64,000 nt of DNA, from NCBI RefSeq assembly GCF_900107645.1, contig NZ_FNQN01000001.1, positions 145,390-209,389 of the forward strand, in the 5' to 3' direction. The position numbers and the translations under genes are program-made. Below the pieces are notes generated by a model. It was given only the letters and a program-made list of their open reading frames with translations. It was not told where the DNA came from and did no database searches. Positions 33,650 through 43,536 of the stretch are shown here, in pieces. Positions within the stretch are counted from its first letter, which is position 1. Each line of letters opens with the position of its first letter. Source of the stretch: Desulfuromusa kysingii (GTDB taxonomy: Bacteria > Desulfobacterota > Desulfuromonadia > Desulfuromonadales > Geopsychrobacteraceae).

Positions 33650-35032
33650 ATGTCTCCTCATCCGAATTTAAGTAACGCTTCCAACCAGCAGTTGATCACG
33701 AACACGCAACAACTGACGGATTTTTTATTGCGTGGTGCACGTCCCAGATCAGATTGGGGAATCGGGTTAGAAACCGAAAAATTGGTGGTCGATCGCCATA
33801 CCGGTAAAGCGGTCAGTTACGAGAGAATCCGCGAACTGCTTGCTCGGCTTGATGGTATCGGCGGGTGGCAGGGGATTTTTGAACAGGAAAACCTGATTGG
33901 TTTGCAGGGGAAGCGCTCCTCGGTGACCTTGGAACCCGGCGGACAACTGGAGCTGTCTGGGAAGTTCTGTTGTGACATCTCCTGCAGCTGGCGGGATCTG
34001 AATCGCTATCGACAACATATTGTCGCTATGGGGAATGAGCTCGATTTGATGTTTCTTGGTCTTGGTGTCCACCCATTCAGCACTCTGGAGGAGATTGCCT
34101 GGTTGCCTAAGCCTCGCTATCAGATCATGGCTCCCTATATGTTGAAGACCGGGGATATGGGGCAGCGGATGATGAAACAGACTGCTGGAACCCAGGTCAA
34201 CCTCGATTTTTCTGATGAGGAAGACTGTATCCGTAAACTTCGAGTTGCTCAGTGGCTGAGTCCTCTCTGTTATGCTCTGTTTGCAAATTCTCCCATCTTA
34301 GAAGGACAGCCCAGTGGCTTTCTCTCTTTTCGTGGTGAGGTCTGGTCACGAACTGATGCGGACCGTTGTGGATTGATTGAACCGCTATTTCGTCCAGACG
34401 CATGTTTAAATGATTTTGTTGCCTATGCTCTAGATGTCCCCCTCTATTTTCTAGAGCGACAACATCAACTTATAGATATGACCCAGCAACGCTTTACTTT
34501 TCGTCAGTTTCTAGAAAACGGCTGGGGGGCTGAACGGGCAACTCTGGATGACTGGAATCAACACCTTTCAACCCTGTTCTCAGAAGTCCGCCTGCGGCCG
34601 CAGATCGAAGTCCGTAGCGCCGATAGTTTACCGCCCCGTTGTACCGCAGCGGTCGCAGCTTTTTACAAAGGGCTGCTCTACACAGAACAAGGACTAAGCG
34701 CAGTTGAGAGCCTGTTTTCGGATCTGACGTTGGCGGAGTTTCGGCTTCTGTATCAACGCTCGTGGCAGGAGGGGTTAAAAACCAAAATAAAAGGGGGAAC
34801 CTTTCAGGAGGCCGTGATTGAGTTACTCAAGGTGGCGGCTTTGAGCTTGCAGGAACAGTATAACAATGGGGATAGTGGCACAGATGAAAGTCATTTCTTA
34901 CAGGATATCAGTGAGATAGCCATCAGTGGCGAGACGTTGGCGGAGCAGTTGTTGCAGCGCTGGGGCGGCAATCGTCAGGAAAAACTGCAGTTGTTATTCG
35001 ATCACTGTGGTTACGATCTGAGTATCCTCTAG
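33650..35032 (+). CDS. gshA: glutamate-cysteine ligase, GCS2 (plant) type
   Basis: A 460-residue enzyme. It has GIGLETEKLVVDRHTGKAVS (about residues 36-55), SVTLEPGGQLELSGKFC (about 85-101), the MKQTAGTQVNLDFS core (about 173-186) and SFRGEVWSRTDADRCGL (about 223-239). It makes gamma-glutamylcysteine from glutamate and cysteine. No gshB follows, so either glutathione synthetase is elsewhere or gamma-glutamylcysteine is the end thiol. It is downstream of the aminotransferase and probably cotranscribed. Confidence 0.9.
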   Translation: MSPHPNLSNASNQQLITNTQQLTDFLLRGARPRSDWGIGLETEKLVVDRHTGKAVSYERIRELLARLDGIGGWQGIFEQENLIGLQGKRSSVTLEPGGQLELSGKFCCDISCSWRDLNRYRQHIVAMGNELDLMFLGLGVHPFSTLEEIAWLPKPRYQIMAPYMLKTGDMGQRMMKQTAGTQVNLDFSDEEDCIRKLRVAQWLSPLCYALFANSPILEGQPSGFLSFRGEVWSRTDADRCGLIEPLFRPDACLNDFVAYALDVPLYFLERQHQLIDMTQQRFTFRQFLENGWGAERATLDDWNQHLSTLFSEVRLRPQIEVRSADSLPPRCTAAVAAFYKGLLYTEQGLSAVESLFSDLTLAEFRLLYQRSWQEGLKTKIKGGTFQEAVIELLKVAALSLQEQYNNGDSGTDESHFLQDISEIAISGETLAEQLLQRWGGNRQEKLQLLFDHCGYDLSIL

Positions 35033-35369
35033 TTGGTTCTTGCGGCGATAAAAGACTGCCGAGATTAAAAACTGCGCAAAAGCACAGTTGCTGATTACGG
35101 CATCAGTAACAATTAAATACGTAATGACACGTGGTTTATCTTAGCCTCACGAGATATCTTATGAACCATCAACAGTTTCGGTGTGGCAGTCGAATTGTTG
35201 AGCAAAAAAAGAATCATTTTACCTCCTTTCTTCATTCTAGGCCATCAGTGGGAATCCCTCCCCCCGCTGATGGCCATTTTTTTAATCTTGTCCAGAGCCA
35301 CTTTCCCTTGATTTATCGACCTGATTCCTGTTTCAATGTGCAGCTAAATTCCCAATCAAGGAGCTACAC
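35033..35369. other. 337-base intergenic region between gshA and tkt
   Basis: It contains a terminator at 35240-35283 and an unremarkable A/T-rich part that should hold the tkt promoter. An ORF that runs through the terminator stem is not credible. No RNA is recognised. Confidence 0.4.
35240..35283 (+). terminator. rho-independent terminator upstream of tkt
   Basis: GGCCATCAGTGGG pairs with CCCCGCTGATGGCC (one bulged base) and is followed by ATTTTTTT. It lies 200 bases after gshA, so it may end a leader transcript rather than gshA itself. Confidence 0.7.
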
Positions 35370-37361
35370 ATGTCGCCACTCAATTTATCTGATCCAATCG
35401 TACGCCAATCTATTGATACTATTCGACTTTTAGCAGCAGACGCTGTAGAGAAGGCGAACTCTGGTCATCCCGGGACACCCATGGAGGCTGCACCGATTGC
35501 CTATTTGCTGTATATGCGCCATCTACGGCACAACCCTACCAACCCCGATTGGGCTGGTCGGGACCGGTTTGTCCTCTCTTGTGGCCATGCGTCATCGCTG
35601 ATTTACAGCATGTTGCATCTCACCGGTTACGACTTGTCTCTTGATGACATTAAAAATTTTCGTCAATTCGGCAGTAAAACAGCTGGACATCCTGAGTTCG
35701 GTCATACTCCCGGAGTCGAAACAACAACTGGTCCCTTGGGGCAGGGAGTCTCTGTTGCTGTAGGTATGGCGATGGGGGGACAATATCTTTCCGAGCATGT
35801 GGATGCACAATTGTTTGATTACCGCACCTGGGTTATCTGTTCCGATGGTGATTTAATGGAAGGGGTCTCTGCGGAAGCGGGTTCTTTAGCTGGACATTTG
35901 CAGCTGGGACACCTCAACTATATCTATCTGGATAATAAAATCACCATTGAGGGGGCTACTAGCTTGGCTTTTACTGAGGATGTCGGCACCCGTTATCTCG
36001 CTTATGGCTGGCATGTTGAGCGGGTTGAAGGTGAAAATCTCCTTGAAATTGATGCGGCAATGGAGCGGGCCAAGAATGATCCACGGCCATCACTGATTAT
36101 TGCCCGGACCCATATTGGTATTGGCGCACCGAACAAGCAGGACACCGCCGGTGCCCATGGCGCTCCTCTGGGGACTGCTGAGTTGGCTTTGACCAAGCAG
36201 ACTTATGGCCGTGACCCACAGGAGACTTTCGTCGTTCCTGCTGGGGTGGCTGAACACATGAAGGGTTGCCAAAAACGTGGGGCTGAATTGGAACAGCAAT
36301 GGACACAGCTATTTGAGCAGAAAAAGTCAGCGCCACAGGTTGCTTCCTGGGTGGCGGTCAGCAACGGTGATTTGCCAGCTGGCTGGGAGGCTGGTTTACC
36401 TGTTTTTGCGCCGGAAGATGGTGCCAAAGCGACTCGTCAGGCGAGTGGAGCAGCAATCAATGGGATCGCAGCAAAACTTCCCTTTTTGATCGGCGGATCT
36501 GCTGATCTTGCCCCTTCTAACAATACCGAGATCAAAGGTGAAGAGTCCTGGATTCCTGGTCGTAGCGGACGCAACATCCATTACGGTATTCGCGAACATG
36601 CTATGGGCTCAATCATGAACGGACTTTGTCACACTCCCGGGCTGATCCCTTTTGCCGGAACGTTTTTTGTCTTTGCTGATTATATGCGTCCAGCTGTGCG
36701 CATGGCAGCGCTGATGGGTTTGGCGCCGATCTATGTCATGACTCATGACTCCATTGGCCTTGGCGAAGATGGCCCGACACATCAACCTGTGGAACATTTA
36801 GCCTCTTTGCGGGCGATGCCAAACCTCACGGTGATTCGCCCTGCAGATGCCAACGAGACCTCAGAAGCGTGGAGAGTTGCTATTTCCAACCGCCAAGGGC
36901 CAACGATGCTGGTCTTGTCCCGTCAGGGGCTGCCGACTATTGATCGGAATCAGTACGTTGCCGCTTCGGGAGTGCAGAAGGGGGGCTATGTCGTTTCTCC
37001 TGAAACAGGGGAGCTGCAACTGATTCTGCTTGCCAGTGGTTCAGAAGTCCAACATGCCATGGCAGCACAAAAGACCCTGCAGGCTGATGGTGTGGGGACG
37101 CGAGTTGTTTCAATGCCAAGTTGGGAGTTGTTTGAAGCGCAGGATGTCGCTTATCGTGAGCAAGTCCTCCCTGCAGCCTGTCGGGCGCGGGTCTCAATGG
37201 AAGCTGGTAGCACCTTTGGTTGGGAGCGCTATGTTGGTTTGCAGGGGAAGGCTATCGGCATGGATGAATTTGGTGCCAGTGCTCCCGCAGGTGAGTTGAT
37301 GCAACATTTTGGATTCACAGCAGATAATATGGTTGCCGTAGCAAAACAACTATTAGCTTGA
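35370..37361 (+). CDS. tkt: transketolase
   Basis: A 663-residue full-length transketolase. The TPP domain contains [19 protein letters not shown] (about residues 31-49) and the GDG motif in [20 protein letters not shown] (about 156-175). The pyrimidine domain has [16 protein letters not shown] and [20 protein letters not shown] (about 463-482). The C-terminal domain has [12 protein letters not shown]. It moves two-carbon units in the non-oxidative pentose phosphate pathway. AAGGAG precedes the ATG, and a hairpin follows. Confidence 0.97.
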   Translation: MSPLNLSDPIVRQSIDTIRLLAADAVEKANSGHPGTPMEAAPIAYLLYMRHLRHNPTNPDWAGRDRFVLSCGHASSLIYSMLHLTGYDLSLDDIKNFRQFGSKTAGHPEFGHTPGVETTTGPLGQGVSVAVGMAMGGQYLSEHVDAQLFDYRTWVICSDGDLMEGVSAEAGSLAGHLQLGHLNYIYLDNKITIEGATSLAFTEDVGTRYLAYGWHVERVEGENLLEIDAAMERAKNDPRPSLIIARTHIGIGAPNKQDTAGAHGAPLGTAELALTKQTYGRDPQETFVVPAGVAEHMKGCQKRGAELEQQWTQLFEQKKSAPQVASWVAVSNGDLPAGWEAGLPVFAPEDGAKATRQASGAAINGIAAKLPFLIGGSADLAPSNNTEIKGEESWIPGRSGRNIHYGIREHAMGSIMNGLCHTPGLIPFAGTFFVFADYMRPAVRMAALMGLAPIYVMTHDSIGLGEDGPTHQPVEHLASLRAMPNLTVIRPADANETSEAWRVAISNRQGPTMLVLSRQGLPTIDRNQYVAASGVQKGGYVVSPETGELQLILLASGSEVQHAMAAQKTLQADGVGTRVVSMPSWELFEAQDVAYREQVLPAACRARVSMEAGSTFGWERYVGLQGKAIGMDEFGASAPAGELMQHFGFTADNMVAVAKQLLA

Positions 37362-37407
37362 GCGGCAGACAAACAGGTTGGTTATCCGCCTGGAGGTAAG
37401 TGAGTAC

Positions 37408-37438
37408 AAAGGGCGGCCTCGTGAAGGGCCGTCCTTTT
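37408..37438 (+). terminator. rho-independent terminator after tkt
   Basis: AAAGGGCGGCC pairs with GGGCCGTCCTTTT (G-T pairs allowed) around TCGTGAA. It separates the housekeeping region from the biosynthetic cluster. Confidence 0.75.
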
Positions 37439-37637
37439 CAGTTGCGCTTCTTTCCGGTCTTTATCCCGATTAAAATTTCAGTCCTTGAAATGACATTGGG
37501 AAGCATAATAAGATACGCAATTATTTAAATAATACATGATGATATAGAGTGGTGGGCGAGGGGTGATTATGACGCTCATGGATTGGTTGCAGATTCTGCT
37601 ACGCTAAACATCTTCAGAGTTCAGTAAAGGAATATTG

Positions 37638-38366
37638 ATGAGTGACAGAGAGATTGCTTTAGTCACCGGGGCGAGTAAAGGGATCGGTGCGGCCATTGCT
37701 CGTGAGTTGGCGACGGACGGTTTCAATATCTGGCTTAATTATCGTAGTGATCATGCCGCTGCCCAGGTTGTTGCTGATGACATTCAAGCCGCCGGAGGCC
37801 GTTGTACTCTGCTCCCTTTTGATGTTGCGGATGCAGAAGCAACAGCAAAAGTGTTAGAGCCATTATTGGTAGAACAAACTCCTGCAGTGCTCGTCAATAA
37901 TGCCGGTTTTACCCGTGATGGCATCATGGCGCTTATGAGCCAGGAAGATTGGGAGGATGTTTTAGGGGTCCACCTGAACGGCTTTTTTAACGTGACCCGG
38001 ATGGTTGTTGCGCGAATGTTGAAAAAACGGCGGGGACGGATTGTTAATATCGTTTCGACCTCAGGAGAGACGGGGATGGCGGGGCAGGTCAACTATTCTG
38101 CTGCCAAGGCTGGTTTGATTGGTGCGACACGATCTCTTGCCGCTGAGGTCGGGCGACGTAAAATTCTTGTTAACGCCGTATCCCCTGGATTTATTGCCAC
38201 AGAGATGACCGCTGATTTGCCGCAGGAAAAGATTCTGCCCATGATCCCGCTGGGTAGAGTTGGTCAGCCCGAAGAGGTTTCGGGATTGGTGAGTTTTCTC
38301 TGCTCTGAGCGTGCCAGTTATATTACTGGTCAAGTTTTCGCCGTCAATGGTGGCGCCCATATTTAA
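37638..38366 (+). CDS. 3-oxoacyl-ACP reductase, FabG-like (aryl polyene ketoreductase)
   Basis: A 242-residue classical SDR. Its NADPH motif is TGASKGIGAAIA (about residues 10-21), NNAGFTRDG lies at about 87-95, and the catalytic Ser-Tyr-Lys is in IVSTSGETGMAGQVNYSAAK (about 137-156). It reduces the beta-keto group in each elongation round. ATG 37638 was chosen over an in-frame TTG 3 bases before. It opens the biosynthetic cluster but is separated from the next gene by 182 bases. Most genes further downstream overlap or nearly touch. Confidence 0.85.
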   Translation: MSDREIALVTGASKGIGAAIARELATDGFNIWLNYRSDHAAAQVVADDIQAAGGRCTLLPFDVADAEATAKVLEPLLVEQTPAVLVNNAGFTRDGIMALMSQEDWEDVLGVHLNGFFNVTRMVVARMLKKRRGRIVNIVSTSGETGMAGQVNYSAAKAGLIGATRSLAAEVGRRKILVNAVSPGFIATEMTADLPQEKILPMIPLGRVGQPEEVSGLVSFLCSERASYITGQVFAVNGGAHI

Positions 38367-38548
38367 TGTGGTTGGGGGAAAAATAACCGCCTCCGCAGCT
38401 GTTCTCCTTTGTTGTGCTCCAGATCTATAGTTATGAATACCTCAACTCAGGTCAAGGTGCAGCGTTGGTTGGCAATGACATTTGTGTTTGGTTATCGGAT
38501 CCTATTTACTCTATCGCGAAAGCATCACTTTAAATGGAGGTCTCCGGC

Positions 38549-39763
38549 TTGTATAGAGTCGCTATTACTGGAATTGGGATTGTCTCGTGTCTGGGGAATG
38601 ATCTGGAGAGTGTTGGCGCCGCTCTGCGCAATGGACAGTCGGGGATCGTTGTTGATCCACAAAGAGTTGAGCTGGGTTTTCGTAGCCCATTAACGGGTCA
38701 GATCAAAAATTTCGATACTTCTATCCTATCGCGAAAACAGCGGAAAAGCATGCCGGAGTTTGCTGTCTGGGCTTATGCCTCGGCGCGTGACGCGCTGGAA
38801 ATGTCCGGTCTGGATGAAGAGAGTCTGCAGAATGATCAGAGCGGGCTTATCTATGGTTGTGATTCCAGTTGTCTTGCTGCAATTGAACAGGTTGAAGCGT
38901 TGCTCCAGCGGGGAGAAACCAAAGGGATCGGCAGTGGACAGATTTTCCGTTCTATGACTTCTACCGTCACTATGAACCTGAACACGCTGCTTAAAACCCG
39001 AGGTGCTTGCTGGACCTTAAGCTCTGCATGTTCCAGTAGTGGCCATGCGGTGGGACAAGCTGCAGATCTGATCCGGATGGGACGGCAAGAGCGGATGATT
39101 TGTGGTGGGGCGCAGGAGGTCAACTGGCAGTCGATGTGCAGTTTTGATGGTTTGGGTGCTTTTTCTGCGCAGCTGGATGATCCAGCGACAGCCAGCCGCC
39201 CGTTCGATGCTGATCGTGATGGTCTGGTGCCAAGTGGTGGAGCCGCAAGCGTGATTCTGGAGCGTTACGATCTGGCTGAAAAGCGGGGTGCCACTATCCT
39301 AGGCGAGCTACTTGGCTATGGTTTTTCGTCTGACGGAGCACAGCTTTCGGTTCCCAGTGAGGACGGCCTCAGTCGGGCGATGCGTTCAGCTCTGCAACAG
39401 AGCGGCCTTGCAACAGGCGAGATTGACTACCTCTGCGCCCACGCAACGGCGACCCCTGCCGGAGATGCCGCTGAGGCGACAAATATCCGCCGGGTATTTG
39501 GTGATACGACACCAGATATTTCGGCACTAAAAGCGCTGACGGGACATGAACTCTGGATGTCCGGTGCGGCTCAGGTTGTCTACACGGCAATCATGGCGCA
39601 ACAGGGATTTACCGCGGCAAGCTACAATTTTAATCAAGCAGATGCAGGAACCGCTGGTTTGAATATTATTCGTGAAACTCGTCTTCGTTCCCCCGGGAAG
39701 GTGTTGTGTAACTCGGCCGGCTTTGGTGGCACAAACTCCTCTCTCGTTATCGCCTTCTCTTAA
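38549..39763 (+). CDS. beta-ketoacyl-ACP synthase, FabB-like, TTG start
   Basis: A 404-residue ketosynthase with an intact triad: Cys161 in SSACSSSG, His298 in CAHATATP and His333 in LTGHELW. The residues fall at almost the same numbers as in E. coli FabB (163, 298, 333). I chose TTG 38549 because GGAGGT (38536-38541) lies 7 bases before it; the upstream ATG 38534 overlaps that ribosome site and cannot use it. In this cluster it should extend or prime the acyl chain. HATATP instead of the usual HGTST is a small deviation near the second catalytic residue. Confidence 0.88.
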   Translation: MYRVAITGIGIVSCLGNDLESVGAALRNGQSGIVVDPQRVELGFRSPLTGQIKNFDTSILSRKQRKSMPEFAVWAYASARDALEMSGLDEESLQNDQSGLIYGCDSSCLAAIEQVEALLQRGETKGIGSGQIFRSMTSTVTMNLNTLLKTRGACWTLSSACSSSGHAVGQAADLIRMGRQERMICGGAQEVNWQSMCSFDGLGAFSAQLDDPATASRPFDADRDGLVPSGGAASVILERYDLAEKRGATILGELLGYGFSSDGAQLSVPSEDGLSRAMRSALQQSGLATGEIDYLCAHATATPAGDAAEATNIRRVFGDTTPDISALKALTGHELWMSGAAQVVYTAIMAQQGFTAASYNFNQADAGTAGLNIIRETRLRSPGKVLCNSAGFGGTNSSLVIAFS

Positions 39764-39768
39764 CATTG

Positions 39769-41244
39769 ATGAGTTATGATGCCATCATTATCGGAGCTGG
39801 CCTTTCAGGTTTGACCAGTGCCCTGCTTCTGGCACGTGCCGGGCGCAAAGTGTTGGTCGTTGAGCAGCACTCTTCTCCTGCCCCTGTGGTGAGAGGATTC
39901 CAGCGTGATGGAAATTACTTTGACAGTGGCTTTCATTATGCTGGCGGGTTTGGAGATGGGGGGCCGTTGCAACCTCTACTGCGACATTTGGGAATCGCTG
40001 ATCGGTTGAAACTATTTCCCTATTCCGCTGATGGATTTGACTGTTTACGGGTGTCATCCTCTGGGGAGGAGTATCTTCTTCCAGTCGGTTTCAAGCGGAT
40101 AAAAAGCTATTTAGGGGGCAAGTTTCCACCAGCTAGAGCAGAGATCGAAGGTTATCTTGACGAGATTGCCTCGATGTGGCGGAATGTTCCCTATCTTGAT
40201 CTGGATACCGATCTTGTTGATTTTGGGATGGAGTCGGTTCACGGTCGCTCGTTACAGGAACGCTTGGAAGTCTTCTCTCCATGGCCACAGTTGCAGGGGT
40301 TGCTCTCCATGCATTGTCTGCTCTACGGAGTGTTACCAGAGCAGACACCTCTCTCTTTGAATGCCCAGGTGGCGGGATCGTATTACCACTCCGTCCATGG
40401 TATTTGTGGGGGCGGCCGGCAATTGACCCAAGTGTTGCTGGCTTTACTCAAAGAGGCGAAGGTTGAGCTCCAGTGCCGAGCAGATGTGACCCAGATTCTT
40501 TCTGCAGATCATGGGGTGACAGGTGTCCGGCTGCATTCAGGAGAAGAGATTTCGGCTGCAGAGGTGATCGCCACTGTTAACCCGGCCCAGCTTCCAGAGA
40601 TGTTGCCGCCCGCGACCATGCGACCAGCATATCTAAAACGGCTTGAAGGGTTATATCAGACCACTTCAGCATATATTGTTTACGCCCGCAGTCAGCAATC
40701 ATTGGAGTTTTTGCGTGGACGCAATATGTTTGTGCAGTCGCAGGCGGGTATTTTTACTTCCACCGCTGACCAAGTTTTGGAAGAGCGCCCTTTTTATCTG
40801 GCCGCAGCTGATCAGAATAGCAACAATGTGATAAAAGGGTTGATTGGAATCGTCCCCGCACCTTATTCTGAAGTCGAATCCTTCGATCTCTCCGGCAAAC
40901 AACGGACCGCTGAGTATCGACAATGGAAGCAGGAGATGGGGGCGCGGCTGTTGAGAATGTTTTACAACAAATGTCCGCAGTTGCCACCGTTGGAGTTGCT
41001 TGATCTCGCTACTCCGTTGACTTTAAGAGATTATTCGCGAGCTCCACAAGGGGCTATTTATGGCGTCGGCCGGATTCTAGGACAATATAACCCGCCTCCT
41101 GTCACCAGGTTGCCGGGGCTTTTTCTTGCTGGTCAGGGGATTGCGGGGCCTGGATTGTTGGGATCTCTGGTCTCCAGCTATCTGGCCTGTGGGTCGATCC
41201 TTGGGCATGAAGTATTGCGTGGAGAGTTAAGATCATGTCGTTAA
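39769..41244 (+). CDS. phytoene-desaturase-like FAD-dependent oxidoreductase (CrtI/RetSat family)
   Basis: A 491-residue flavoprotein. The N-terminal dinucleotide fold is IIIGAGLSGLTSALLLARAG (about residues 6-25) followed by KVLVVEQH. FDSGFHYAGGFGDGG-type sequence follows, and the C-terminal FAD contact is GLFLAGQGIAGPGLLGSLVS (about 457-476). Family members desaturate, isomerise or reduce conjugated polyenes. It is not part of the E. coli aryl polyene core set as I recall it, so it may tailor the polyene. The next ketosynthase overlaps it by 10 bases. Confidence 0.8.
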   Translation: MSYDAIIIGAGLSGLTSALLLARAGRKVLVVEQHSSPAPVVRGFQRDGNYFDSGFHYAGGFGDGGPLQPLLRHLGIADRLKLFPYSADGFDCLRVSSSGEEYLLPVGFKRIKSYLGGKFPPARAEIEGYLDEIASMWRNVPYLDLDTDLVDFGMESVHGRSLQERLEVFSPWPQLQGLLSMHCLLYGVLPEQTPLSLNAQVAGSYYHSVHGICGGGRQLTQVLLALLKEAKVELQCRADVTQILSADHGVTGVRLHSGEEISAAEVIATVNPAQLPEMLPPATMRPAYLKRLEGLYQTTSAYIVYARSQQSLEFLRGRNMFVQSQAGIFTSTADQVLEERPFYLAAADQNSNNVIKGLIGIVPAPYSEVESFDLSGKQRTAEYRQWKQEMGARLLRMFYNKCPQLPPLELLDLATPLTLRDYSRAPQGAIYGVGRILGQYNPPPVTRLPGLFLAGQGIAGPGLLGSLVSSYLACGSILGHEVLRGELRSCR

Positions 41245-42470
41245 ACTCTGTTGTTATTACTGGAATCGGAATTGTTTCGCCGCTGGGAAACAATTATTCT
41301 CAACTTTTTGAGGCCTTGCAAGCGAGTCGTTCTGGGGTGCGTGAACTTCCGGCTTTGGCGCAGGTAGGTGGCTTGCGTTCCCGCCTGGCTGCAACGGTCA
41401 ATGACGTTGATCCGAAACAGATCCCGCGTAAGTTTCGCCGCTCCATGTCAAATATGTCGATTTATGCTTATCTCGCCAGTCAACAGGCGTTGCAGATGGC
41501 GGGCTATCCCGATAATCAGCTTGACTCTGGTGACCTGGGGGTCTTTATTGGCTCAACCCTCGGCAGTACGACGACCAGCGAAAACTTCTTCCATGATTAT
41601 TTTACCGATTATAGCCTTGAGCGGATGAAAACAGGGCTGTTTTTTCAGCTGATGGGGCACTCATGTGCGGCTAATGTTGCTCAATCTTTTGGTATAACAG
41701 GTCGGGTTTTGTCCCCTTCCGCAGCATGTGCTACCAGCAGTCAGGCTGTTGGCTATGCTTATGAGCAGATAGGTATGGGGCGGCAGAAGGCGATCCTCTG
41801 TGGTGGTGCTGATGAGGTCCACCCTTTGACAGTGGCAACCTTCGACATCATGCACGCAGCTTCAACCCACTTCAATCAGCAACCGAGCTTGTCGCCGCGC
41901 CCCTTTGATCGGCAACGCGACGGCGTTGTTTGCGGTGAAGGGGGCGGTATTCTGCTGCTTGAGAGTGAGGCCAGTGCCAAGGAACGGGGAGCGGAAATTC
42001 TTGCCGAGGTGATTGGTTTCTCGACCACGTCCGATATCTCCAGTATTGCCAGCCCCGATATTGATGCAATGGTGAAGTGTATGCGGCTGGCTCTGAAAGA
42101 TGCGGGGCTGACTGCTGCCGATATTGATTACGTCAATGCCCACGGCACTGGAACGGAACAGGGTGATATTGCTGAAGCAAAAGCCATCCAGCAACTCTTT
42201 GCTGACCGGACTCCGGTGAGTAGTTTGAAGGGCCATCTCGGTCATACGATGGCTGCCAGTGGCACTATTGAGCTGGCCGGGTGCGTCGGGATGTTGCAAC
42301 AGCAGCAACTGATCGCAACCCGCAATCTGGAACAGATTGATGAGCGTTGCAGCGGTATTGATCATCTACAACAGCATCGGGCACAGCCGGTGAAAACAAT
42401 TTTAAAAAATAATTTTGCTATGGGTGGGATCAACGCCACCATTATTTTGAGGAGTTACCTGAATGACTAA
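41235..42470 (+). CDS. beta-ketoacyl-ACP synthase
   Basis: A 411-residue ketosynthase. The triad is Cys165 in SAACATSS, His303 in NAHGTGTE and His337 in KGHLGHTMAA. It is FabF/FabB-like. It overlaps the FAD enzyme upstream and the ACP gene downstream, so it is likely made stoichiometrically with that ACP. It begins VVITGIGIVSPLGNN, very like the other ketosynthases here, which suggests duplication within the cluster. Confidence 0.9.
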   Translation: MSLNSVVITGIGIVSPLGNNYSQLFEALQASRSGVRELPALAQVGGLRSRLAATVNDVDPKQIPRKFRRSMSNMSIYAYLASQQALQMAGYPDNQLDSGDLGVFIGSTLGSTTTSENFFHDYFTDYSLERMKTGLFFQLMGHSCAANVAQSFGITGRVLSPSAACATSSQAVGYAYEQIGMGRQKAILCGGADEVHPLTVATFDIMHAASTHFNQQPSLSPRPFDRQRDGVVCGEGGGILLLESEASAKERGAEILAEVIGFSTTSDISSIASPDIDAMVKCMRLALKDAGLTAADIDYVNAHGTGTEQGDIAEAKAIQQLFADRTPVSSLKGHLGHTMAASGTIELAGCVGMLQQQQLIATRNLEQIDERCSGIDHLQQHRAQPVKTILKNNFAMGGINATIILRSYLND

Positions 42471-42717
42471 AGAAGAAGTGATTGAATTGATTGACTCCAG
42501 TCTGGCTGAAGAATTTGAGTTGGATCGTGCCGATATGACCCCGGAGGCAAATCTTTATGAAGATCTGGGGCTGGACAGCTTGGATACCGTGGATATGGTG
42601 ATTGTTCTGGAAGGGGCTTTTGATTTTAAAATTCGCGAAGAAGAGGCGGTTCGAGCGATCCGGACTCTGGCGGATATTCATAATTTTGTGATGCATAAAA
42701 TTGAGCAACACTCCTGA
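42463..42717 (+). CDS. acyl carrier protein (first of two)
   Basis: An 84-residue acidic ACP. The phosphopantetheine serine is Ser39 in EDLGLDSLDTVDMV, and the start overlaps the ketosynthase stop by 8 bases. It carries the growing aryl polyene chain or the aromatic starter. A second ACP is encoded at 59578. Confidence 0.93.
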   Translation: MTKEEVIELIDSSLAEEFELDRADMTPEANLYEDLGLDSLDTVDMVIVLEGAFDFKIREEEAVRAIRTLADIHNFVMHKIEQHS

Positions 42718-42723
42718 AAAGAT

Positions 42724-43536
42724 ATGCATATGAAGGTTGCGACTGAAGCGCAGGATAAGCCAGTTATCGAATCGATTGTTTCGATTGCAGCCATTGCTTT
42801 GATGAACCTCTGGGCTTATCCCATCTTGGTCCTCTGGACGTTATTCGGCATTCTCATTTTCCCGCTGTTGTTTGTTCTCGGTCGAGCTGTGTTTCGCTGG
42901 CCCGCAGACCGTCTGACGCGTTGGTGTATCTGGTCCTACGGTCGTGGCTGGTTTTTGCTGATGAGCCCTTTTGTCCGCTTCAAGCGGGAACAGATGACGC
43001 TGTTGGATAAAGAGAAGCCCTATTTGTTTGTGGTTAATCATCTTTCATTCTTCGACACGTTTTGTATGGCTCTGCTGCCCATCCACAATATTGTCTTTGC
43101 GGTACGTTCCTGGCCGTTTCGGATGCTCTGGTACCGGAGTTTTATGCGTCTGGCCAACTATCTGGACGTCGAAGGTGATTGCTGGGAAGATATTCTGGCC
43201 GGCAGCAAAAAAGCTTTTGCCGCCAATGGATCAGTCCTGTTCTTCCCCGAAGGACACCGCAGTCGTGATGGCAAGCTGCAACGTTTCTACTCCGGGGGAT
43301 TTAAGGTCGCTATCGCCGCTGGTATACCGATCGTCCCATTATGCATCAGTGGCACCGATCTATTATTGCCGCCCGGGAAGAAATTGATGCGTCCCTGCCA
43401 GATTGTCTTAAGGGCTTTGGAGCCCATCCCTACCGGTGATTTCAGTGGCAAAGATGGTCATCTGCGGTTGCGTAAACTGGTGAAAAATCAAATGGCAAAC
43501 TCACTTGCCGAAATGCGTGGAGAGGAAAAATGCTGA
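42724..43536 (+). CDS. 1-acyl-glycerol-phosphate acyltransferase-like (PlsC family)
   Basis: A 270-residue membrane-associated acyltransferase. A hydrophobic N-terminal segment (about residues 15-60) precedes the catalytic HX4D motif in NHLSFFDTF (about 102-110). The FFPEGHRSRDGKL block (about 175-187) binds glycerol phosphate in relatives. It probably attaches or accepts the polyene acyl group on a lipid or sugar acceptor at the inner membrane. Its stop overlaps the ligase start. Confidence 0.85.
   Translation: MHMKVATEAQDKPVIESIVSIAAIALMNLWAYPILVLWTLFGILIFPLLFVLGRAVFRWPADRLTRWCIWSYGRGWFLLMSPFVRFKREQMTLLDKEKPYLFVVNHLSFFDTFCMALLPIHNIVFAVRSWPFRMLWYRSFMRLANYLDVEGDCWEDILAGSKKAFAANGSVLFFPEGHRSRDGKLQRFYSGGFKVAIAAGIPIVPLCISGTDLLLPPGKKLMRPCQIVLRALEPIPTGDFSGKDGHLRLRKLVKNQMANSLAEMRGEEKC

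Noticed and set aside
35131-35433. 100-codon ORF upstream of tkt
   Set aside because: It runs through a strong terminator and into tkt in a different frame, with low-complexity translation.
38409-38693. 94-codon ORF before and across the first ketosynthase start
   Set aside because: No ribosome binding site, it overlaps the ketosynthase in another frame, and the composition is unlike a protein.
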